Positions 63,601-64,000 of a stretch of DNA of 64,000 nucleotides are shown piece after piece. Position numbers and translations under genes: made by a program. The notes beneath the pieces are model-generated. The model saw nothing but the letters and a program-made list of their open reading frames with translations. It did not search any database and was not told where the DNA came from. The stretch lies in NCBI GenBank assembly GCA_033816765.1, contig CM066290.1, positions 4,092,001 through 4,156,000 on the forward strand. Reading direction: 5' to 3'. How positions within the stretch are numbered: the stretch's first letter is position 1; the number at the start of each line of letters is the position of its first letter. The stretch is from Nothopassalora personata (Eukaryota; Ascomycota; Dothideomycetes; Mycosphaerellales; Mycosphaerellaceae).

Positions 63601-64000
63601 GTCAGTTCTTTCCCTGCGAATGAACTCGTTATTGAAGAGCGTCCATTTGTGCCACTCTTCCAACGAATGTGAGTAGAAGAAGTAGCAAGAAAATGCGAGA
63701 GAAGCGAAAGACTGAGCCAAGCAAGACAGAGTTGAGCGTTGCGGCGTGGGGGGCGGTGAGAGGGAGGGGGGGGGGGGGCCGCAGCACCGGAACCTCGGAC
63801 GCTGACGTGAGGGTCTAGGGCGTCGAACATCACTTTCTCTGTTCATGGGAACGTCAGCGACTGGCGACCTGATATGAATCAAGAAGATCGGCCACACCTC
63901 TCGTCGGAAGGCCAATACCAGCGATCAGAACACGATACGAAGCGGAAGCGCTTCGACACGTATGCAGCACGACCCGGCACCTACAATGCATCGCGATTCC
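60683..64000. other. gene-poor region at window end
   Basis: The first 200 bases should hold the FHIP-like gene promoter. Beyond that, frames on both strands overlap and lack family features. A run of about 12 G lies near 63767-63778. The 235-codon minus frame (63208-63915) has no ATG at its start and crosses that homopolymer. No gene is claimed. Confidence 0.5.

Noticed and set aside
63208..63915. 235-codon minus-strand frame
   Set aside because: No ATG at the start, crosses a G homopolymer, no recognisable motif.
1..64000. CRISPR arrays, bacterial operons or riboswitches
   Set aside because: None seen; tandem repeats here lack the spacer pattern and the genes are eukaryotic with introns.

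Overview
The window is nuclear DNA from a filamentous ascomycete. Introns are about 50-135 bp with GT..AG ends and CTAAY-like branch sites, genes are short and closely packed on both strands, and the proteins are typical of filamentous fungi (Atg3, a FHIP-type protein, ETF-beta). LTR retrotransposons sit beside sequence with the footprint of repeat-induced point mutation (RIP). Codon use and the small secreted proteins suggest a Dothideomycete; this is inference and no database search was possible.

Left third (1-16.7 kb): transposon-rich. Two Ty1/copia elements lie head to head. The minus-strand copy is open from its ATG at 4421 to the window edge. The plus-strand copy (6310-13491) is complete, with two LTRs identical by eye, a TTACG target duplication and an uninterrupted gag-pol. 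The 1.5-kb spacer between them has almost no CpA or TpG, a RIP signature that neither element shares. Next is a 2.4-kb non-autonomous LTR element (13859-16261, TSD TAGTA). It carries only a gag gene plus an antisense gene for a protein with perfect Zn2Cys6 spacing, a coiled coil and an acidic tail. It sits inside an AT-rich tandem-repeat array.

Middle (17-33 kb): ordinary genes, namely a low-complexity coiled-coil protein, a secreted protein, a small coiled-coil protein, ATG3, an SsuD-like flavin monooxygenase, a RING-H2 protein and ETF-beta. Between them are a doubtful secreted Cys-containing gene and a P450 pseudogene.

Right half (33-64 kb): live genes are mixed with decayed ones. Live: a two-module small protein, a 568-aa protein, a short-chain dehydrogenase, an 83-aa protein, an 87-aa secreted candidate effector and the FHIP-like gene. 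Decayed: a GH18 chitinase, a secreted-type protein, a coiled-coil gene with one internal stop, an MFS transporter with one early stop, an NAD-dependent epimerase and an ABCA-type transporter interrupted by a 569-bp MITE. Several kilobases (44.4-46.7, 48.4-54.0, 60.7-64.0 kb) hold no gene I can defend. Exon boundaries were deduced by hand from splice signals and reading frame.
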